From contig BFEA01000060.1 in NCBI GenBank assembly GCA_003427395.1, forward strand, positions 1,190,358 through 1,213,080: DNA of 22,723 nt, given 5' to 3'. Shown in pieces: positions 18,913 through 22,723 of the stretch. Under the pieces are notes generated by a model, which saw only the letters and a program-made list of their open reading frames with translations, made no database searches and was not told the DNA's origin. Numbering within the stretch: position 1 is the stretch's first letter; each line of letters starts with the position of its first letter. Position numbers and translations under genes: made by a program. Source of the DNA: Chara braunii (Eukaryota; Streptophyta; Charophyceae; Charales; Characeae).

Positions 18913-19481
18913 CCAGCAAAAACGGTAATTATGTGCCCTGCAATGTACGTAAGAGGGATGCATGATGTTTTTTGGGGAAACGACAGTTTCCGAACAGAAT
19001 GGAGAACGGAAGCTGAAGCTTTGGTTAAATGTGAGAGGCGCTATAAGAGAGCGGGTCTGGAAAAGTTAGGGAAATGGGAAGGATCGGGGAAATTTGGACG
19101 AGCGTACATAATTCCTAAAAATAAGGACCTATCTAAGGTTCGCCCCGTTAGCCAGTCCTTCTCGGAACCCTCAAAAACTGCCACTAGCAAAGTGGCCCGC
19201 GCGCTTAACCACCTTTTTTTCCTACAAGCTACTGCCAAGAAGTATGCAGTTTAATCTGAAGTTGACTAATATGCTGCTGCGGAGGATTACAAAGGTAAAC
19301 AACTTGGCTGAGAAGAGAAAGAAAGGTAGTTTGTTGAGCGCCTCCTTTGATATCAAAGAGATGTTCAGTCGACTACCTCATAATTCTATCATGGAAGCGC
19401 TTGACTGGGTACTACATCACTACGCAGGTAAAGGGAAAAACAGACTGGCGATTAAAAAAAGAGGGAAAGAAACATCGTTCT
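18913..19481 (+). repeat. 569 bp tandem duplication within the RT, copy B
   Basis: Second copy of the unit. Its downstream continuation (CACTGAAGAATGGATCTG) is the genuine next part of the RT, whereas copy A's downstream junction jumps back to CCAGCAAAAACGG. Both copies contain the RT fingers, the T7 frameshift and motif A. Confidence 0.92.
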
Positions 19482-20182
19482 CACTGAAGAATGGATCTGA
19501 TAGCTGGTTGACCATTAGCTTTCAGGAAATTCTCAATATGATCAACTTCGAACTTCAGAATACATATGTCGTGGCTGCGGACCGACTTATTAGACAAGAA
19601 GTTGACATTCCTATGAGCAAGAGTACAAGCCCACCATTGGCTTGTATACTATGTGCCTTTAACGAATACAACTTCCTGTCTAGTTTGGGATCGAACAAAC
19701 GATTTTTCTTTTCATCTGGAGCGATGGAAAAATGAATAATCGTAAGGCGTTGGACATTATTTCTCGGTTTTCAACGGCCTATGACAAAGCATTAACACTG
19801 GAACGAACAGACGAAGGAGAAGGGGAATGGGAATTCCTTGGGACGAAGGTAATAGTAGAAAAGGGGAAAAAAGTGACGACCCAGCTCGTCCAGAGAAATC
19901 TAAAGGAGATCTGGGAAGATGGCATACTAAACCTTCAGGACAATCCAAGATTTTAACTCGTACTCGGTTGTTTCACAGAAAAAAGTGGTAATTACTTGTT
20001 GCCTGCATAGGATCTACCAGATTACATCTGACGTACAACAGACTGGCCTAGGACTGCTCACCTTTAAAAGATTCCTAAGACTGCAAACTTACCTGGGTAA
20101 ATACTTCAAAGAATGCCTGAGTAAGTTCATTAAGAAACGAGCGCCCTCATGGAACGAGTGGGGCAGGAAATTCTGCAGGTGG

Positions 20183-21130
20183 TAGGTCATGATGAATGGG
20201 ATGAATAACATCTTACTAGTGATTCGGATTTTGTACAGCGAGGAGATTGTCTGTAATTTCGTGCAGTGATAAGCGGACAGATAGTTCTACTTCGACGTGT
20301 TTGCTGTTATGTCCGCTACCGTTTTCCAAGCAGCTACTGGACGGACGTGTGGATCTGCGATCTCTTCTCAGATACTCGGACTTGGATTTTCGGACTTGGA
20401 AATTGAAACTACATAGGCCCTTCCCGGGACCTGCCTGACGTGATTACGAATACGACAGACTTTTTGACGGACCTACATGAGCTATGAGATAGCGGGGCCG
20501 TTTATCTACGATCTCTCCCGTGGATAATCGGTTTTTGAACTTGGAACTATGGAGGCTTCGAATTTCGCTCGATTTATTACATATACGACAAAGAATCCCC
20601 GTCATTTTAGGTTTTAGGATTTGAGCTCAAATTTCGGAACTGGACTTTGGAAAACGTGTTCGGAGATTAAGGCAAGCCAAGGTTACAAGGGACTTGGAAT
20701 TCTGGAACGGGAAACACACGTACCTGGTACCGACGAGCTGATCCTGCATGGAAAAGAGAAACGGTATTAGTATTTATCCACAGAGTAGGTTCTACCAAAC
20801 ATCTCGGAGTTAATGTTTTTCCCTCCTGATGAGGCTGGCCCTGGCCCCAGCCAAAACCGGTTGAGGGTAGCCAGACTGCCGTCTGCCCGCGGGCGGTAGG
20901 TTGCCATAGCTTAGACTATGTGATACTCTTGTAGAGTAATACTCTTGTGTTTCTTCTTCCTATCTGCATAGAGTAATACTCTTGGGTTTTCTTCTTCTTA
21001 CTTGTAAGAGTATCTTAATTCCGAGCCTTTTCACATTTTGGCATGTCGTCTTGCACGCTACGTGCCTGTGTTTTGCGTACTGCCGATTCAGCCCGTGATG
21101 ACGTCGGTGCTCTCGCTCTCCATTCCAATC
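20183..21130 (+). repeat. Right pseudo-LTR of the Penelope-like element
   Basis: Second copy of the 948 bp repeat, beginning TAGGTCATGATGAATGGGAT directly on the RT stop codon and ending CATTCCAATC. The GC palindrome of the left copy is here changed to a different but still self-complementary core, GCCCGCGGGC (about 20886-20895), and the ACTCTTG cluster is retained (20920-21010). Confidence 0.88.
20821..20867 (+). ncRNA. Hammerhead-ribozyme-like motif in right pseudo-LTR
   Basis: Same fold as the left copy: CCCTC (20821-20825), CTGATGA (20826-20832), stem II GGCTGG/CCAGCC, AAAACCGG, T at the cleavage position (20862), GAGGG (20863-20867). It shares the G12-to-A change with the left copy and differs by a loop base and the cleavage-site C to T (still an allowed H). 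Confidence 0.7.
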
Positions 21131-21486
21131 CAAAGGAAGTCCCCTCGTGCGGGGCAGAAAAGCGAACTGGAACCCCACACAGGCGGGTTCCGCTGGTCTT
21201 TCCCAAGTACCGCGGCGGAGTTTTTTGGGCTTCAACGGCGATATGGCCTGGCCTCCAGCGGTGGCACAGTCCTCTGCTTCACTGACATACCAGCCCACCA
21301 ATGGCAGACATAGAAAAGGGCGACTCAGTTTTTAGGGGTCCTCGACCTTTCCGTTTTGTGTAGTGCAATTGGGCCGTTCATCACGGCCTACGCGCCACGT
21401 ACACATAACCCGAAAACGTACCCCTAACAAAGGGCGGCGCCCTGTGATTTCGGAAAGTGGTGGGGTCTGCCTTTCTCAACATTTTT
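21131..21486. other. Unassigned region right of the Penelope-like element
   Basis: GC-rich for this window. Contains small hairpins CCCCTCGTGCGGGG (21140-21153) and GGAACCC...GGGTTCC (about 21168-21190). Frames are open on both strands across the pseudo-LTR boundary, but none shows a domain and I do not call a gene. Confidence 0.4.
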
Positions 21487-21599
21487 GCCTAAGTTAGGGC
21501 CAGATCCCATTAGCCCCTATTGTTCATTTCTGACCGTTGATCTTCGTAATCGAGGGCGGACAATGAATAATCCAGGGTAGTGGGATCTGACCCTTAGGC
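21487..21599. repeat. MITE-like imperfect foldback
   Basis: GCCTAAG..AGGGCCAGATCCCAT at the left is largely complementary to TGGGATCTGACCCTTAGGC at the right, and inner segments (CCCCTATTGTTCATT against AATGAATAATCCAGGG) also pair. The whole 113 bp would fold into one long imperfect hairpin. The GATCCCA motif recurs in the element at 13377-14128. Confidence 0.6.
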
Positions 21600-21672
21600 A
21601 CTGTCGGATCAGAAGCTAAGTGCAACCAGGGCTGCAGTTCGACACGATTCTCCCTTTTTTTACTCTCCACAC

Positions 21673-21695
21673 ATCCGCCACGAATTGTGGCGGAT
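21673..21695. repeat. Perfect 9 bp inverted repeat
   Basis: ATCCGCCAC, loop GAATT, GTGGCGGAT. A related shorter form, ATCCGCCAAGTTTGGCG, is at 13372-13388 in the end of the TIR element, so this may be a related terminus. Confidence 0.6.
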
Positions 21696-21712
21696 TGCGA
21701 GTAGTGCAATTA

Positions 21713-21819
21713 CCGTCTTTCCCCGAACATAACGCACCCTAAAAATGAATGCAAATACAAGCTATATTTCCGGCCAGATACAGCCAAAATAAGGGGGCGT
21801 TGTGTTCGGCGGAAGACGG
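21713..21819. mobile_element. Short Tc1/mariner-type MITE (107 bp)
   Basis: Terminal inverted repeats of about 27 bp with four mismatches: CCGTCTTTCCCCGAACATAA at the left pairs with the end ...GTTCGGCGGAAGACGG at the right. The element is flanked by TA on both sides (21711-21712 and 21820-21821), matching the TA target duplication of Tc1/mariner/pogo transposons. It is too short to encode a transposase. Confidence 0.65.
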
Positions 21820-21821
21820 TA

Positions 21822-22084
21822 GGCCCACTCTCACACTTGTGGACACTTTCGACGGAATCGAGGCGCATATGCGGTCGGATTCGTACCAGTCAGTGTGTGT
21901 GAGGGTAACCGCTTAAAACAGTTGAGATGAGATGAAGATAGGATAAGGAACACAGCAACAACGGAAAGAAACACTGGAACAATTGAGAGGTCATGATTCC
22001 CGTCGAAAAAGCGAGAACAAGAAGAAAACTAAAGAGGAAAAGAAGAAAAACTGTTTGAATCGGAACAGTGAATAGGATAACCAG
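21822..22084. other. Unassigned spacer
   Basis: Purine-rich on the plus strand from about 21930 to 22060 (many GAA/AGA triplets). The minus-strand frame here gives a Leu/Phe-rich peptide that is probably an artefact of the purine bias. No gene seen. Confidence 0.4.
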
Positions 22085-22085
22085 C

Positions 22086-22160
22086 GGGCTTAGCTCAGTT
22101 TCTACACCAACGAGCTGTTGAAATTCAGACCTCACTTCAAATCCCTATCAGCTCAAATGA
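22086..22160 (+). promoter_or_regulatory. tRNA-like head with A and B boxes (SINE-like)
   Basis: GGGCTTAGCTCAGTTTC (22086-22102) looks like a tRNA 5' half: TTAGCTCAGT is a near-consensus A box and GCTC (22093-22096) pairs with GAGC (22112-22115) as a D stem. A B-box-like CTTCAAATCC lies at 22135-22144. It is too degenerate to be a functional tRNA gene but fits the head of a tRNA-derived SINE. Confidence 0.5.
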
Positions 22161-22271
22161 GTAAATAACTTCCAATTTATCTGAGGCTGGTCAGTTTGAA
22201 GATGATTATATCTCAAGGCCATCTACCGTAGGCAGAGAGGGAGAAGAGGACACCAAACGAGCGAGGGCTGT

Positions 22272-22313
22272 GACAAACTGTCTCGTCGGAGTTTCACCGA
22301 CTCATCAGGAGGC
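22272..22313 (-). ncRNA. Hammerhead-like motif 1 (minus strand, degenerate)
   Basis: On the minus strand: CCTC, core CTGATGA (22302-22308), stem II GTCGG/CCGAC, then GAGA where GAAA is expected, and ACAGTTTGTCA. One invariant core base is changed, so activity is unlikely. Confidence 0.65.
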
Positions 22314-22343
22314 ATATATATATTGACGATATATATATATATA

Positions 22344-22385
22344 TGACAAACTGTTTCGTCGGAGTTTCACCGACTCATCACGAGG
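22344..22385 (-). ncRNA. Hammerhead-like motif 2 (minus strand), left arm of palindrome
   Basis: On the minus strand: CCTC, GTGATGA (C3 changed to G), stem II GTCGG/CCGAC with loop TGAAACT, GAAA, then ACAGTTTGTCA. It forms the left arm of a 42 bp inverted repeat with motif 3. Confidence 0.7.
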
Positions 22386-22395
22386 TATATATATG

Positions 22396-22437
22396 CCTCC
22401 TGATGAGTCGGTGAAACTCCGACGAAACAGTTTGTCA
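22396..22437 (+). ncRNA. Hammerhead-like motif 3 (plus strand), canonical core
   Basis: On the plus strand: CCTC, CTGATGA (22400-22406), stem II GTCGG/CCGAC, GAAA (22424-22427), then ACAGTTTGTC, in which ACA/TGT can make a 3 bp stem III before C. All invariant core bases are present. However the bases after that C (ACAGCG) do not pair with the 5' CCTC, so stem I is missing or formed by other sequence. Confidence 0.75.
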
Positions 22438-22506
22438 CAGCGCCTCGTCGAGCGGTAGATATCAGAGGGAGCTTTTAGAACTGGGGTGAGGTGGCGGCAG
22501 CGAAGA

Positions 22507-22621
22507 GGATTGGATTAGGTGTCTGAATGTGAACGTGTTTTATGCAGAGATGCAGAAAAGCAGACCAATCGCCGTTTTCTGCACCTCTCCACAAGCACGT
22601 CCACATTCAGGCGTTCAATCC
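22507..22621. repeat. 115 bp imperfect foldback
   Basis: GGATTGG (from 22507) pairs with CAATCC (22616-22621); GTCTGAATGTGAACGTG (22521-22537) pairs with CACGTCCACATTCAGGC with two mismatches; TGCAGAAAA (22551-22559) pairs perfectly with TTTTCTGCA (22575-22583). The loop is 15 nt. Confidence 0.8.
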
Positions 22622-22696
22622 AAGGTTGGTTTTTACACTAATATAGAAAGACTTCGTTATACAATCCTCTTTGCTACTGGAGAAGAAGATTGGCTA

Positions 22697-22723
22697 AAAA
22701 AAAAAAAAAAAAAAAAAAAAAAA
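22697..22723. repeat. A-run at the window end
   Basis: At least 27 A residues running to the edge. It may be the poly-A tail of a retroposon starting at the tRNA-like head near 22086, or simple sequence. Confidence 0.7.

Larger units (their letters stand above)
18344..20185 (+). pseudogene. PLE reverse transcriptase domain (with internal duplication)
   Basis: The RT copies element RNA into DNA at the nicked target. Visible blocks: fingers GRAYIIPKNKDLSKVRLISQ (about 18527-18586) with VACALNHLF; motif A SFDIKEMFSRLPHNSIMEAL (about 18774-18833); these occur twice because of a 569 bp tandem duplication. Downstream of the second copy come motif B IPMSKSTSPPLACILCAFNE (about 19609-19668), a degenerate motif C region reading FIWSDGKM (about 19704-19727), where F/YxDD is expected, DIISRFSTAYDKALTLE with EWEFLGTKV, and a thumb-like end LTFKRFLRLQTYLGKYF plus WNEWGRKFCRW. 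Frameshifts lie at T7 runs (about 18647 and 19216), near 19690 and near 19955. The second catalytic Asp of motif C is Gly, so catalysis would be lost. Confidence 0.85.
14321..21130 (+). mobile_element. Penelope-like retroelement with GIY-YIG upstream of RT (Naiad/Chlamys-type order)
   Basis: A 6.8 kb element bounded by two direct repeats (14321-15268 and 20183-21130, 948 bp each, roughly 5% different by eye). Between them, in order on +, are an RNA-binding-type ORF1, a GIY-YIG endonuclease and a reverse transcriptase. GIY-YIG plus RT defines Penelope-like elements; in most families the nuclease is C-terminal, while the Naiad/Chlamys clade has it N-terminal, as here. Pseudo-LTRs with hammerhead motifs are another PLE hallmark. 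The copy is defective: multiple stops, frameshifts, an internal 569 bp duplication and an altered RT active site. The final RT stop codon (TAG 20183-20185) coincides with the first bases of the right repeat. Confidence 0.85.
22344..22437. repeat. 42 bp inverted repeat containing opposed hammerhead cores
   Basis: Arms 22344-22385 and 22396-22437 are reverse complements with one mismatch, separated by 10 nt of TATATATATG. A partial third copy on the minus strand is at 22272-22313, and TA tracts (22314-22343) lie between. Confidence 0.92.

Noticed and set aside
17091-20185. An alternative genetic code in which TGA encodes Trp
   Set aside because: TGG is also used for Trp, and TAG, TAA and frameshifts also break the same genes, as do breaks in the Helitron and LINE, so pseudogene decay is the simpler reading.
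20960-21335. Overlapping open frames on both strands at the right edge of the Penelope-like element
   Set aside because: They cross the pseudo-LTR boundary at 21130, mixing element and flank, and have no domain.
22086-22160. A functional tRNA gene
   Set aside because: A and B boxes and a D stem are visible, but the acceptor and anticodon stems do not pair properly.

Overview
This is a eukaryotic, gene-poor, transposon-rich window. No intact host protein gene is visible. Recognisable coding sequence belongs to three decayed mobile elements: a Helitron, a plant-type LINE and a Penelope-like element (PLE) with permuted domain order. Around them lie SINE-like, MITE-like and tandem repeats and simple-sequence tracts. 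A LINE with a plant-type zf-RVT tail together with a PLE carrying its GIY-YIG nuclease upstream of the reverse transcriptase (RT), an arrangement known from the Naiad/Chlamys clade, fits a green-lineage organism, perhaps a charophyte-type alga. This is inference; no taxonomic marker gene is present.

Layout. 1-570: CA and TC/GA microsatellites and AT-rich DNA. About 640-4780 (+): Helitron pseudogene with N-terminal domain, HUH Rep domain and PIF1-type helicase, broken by stops and frameshifts, followed by three tandem copies of a ~200 bp repeat (5271-5850) and a GC-rich hairpin (5898-5918) that may mark its 3' end. 5936-7197 and 9961-11690: very AT-rich repeat DNA with short GC-rich palindromes of GTTCG/CGAAC type. 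7198-9960 (-): 5'-truncated LINE whose poly-A tail reads as poly-T at 7198. 11690-11982: probable tRNA-derived SINE with an A tail. 12000-14320: short tandem and inverted repeats, including a second LINE 3' fragment and an element with 24 bp inverted ends. 14321-21130: the PLE, flanked by two 948 bp direct repeats (pseudo-LTRs). 21487-21820: two MITE-like foldbacks. 22085-22723: tRNA-like promoter boxes, a cluster of three hammerhead-ribozyme-like motifs, a 115 bp foldback and a terminal A-run.

The most notable object is the PLE. Between its pseudo-LTRs, each with a hammerhead-like fold, it has ORF1 (Gly/Asn/Trp-rich repeats, CCHC zinc knuckle, coiled coil, AT-hook) and ORF2 (GIY-YIG endonuclease, then RT). 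The RT region contains a 569 bp internal tandem duplication. In a working element ORF1 would be expected to bind RNA, the nuclease to nick the target, the RT to copy the transcript and the ribozymes to process it. In this copy stops, frameshifts and an altered RT active site make activity very unlikely.

The second notable object is the cluster at 22270-22440: a 42 bp inverted repeat with hammerhead cores on both strands plus a third copy, lying between tRNA-like boxes and an A-run.
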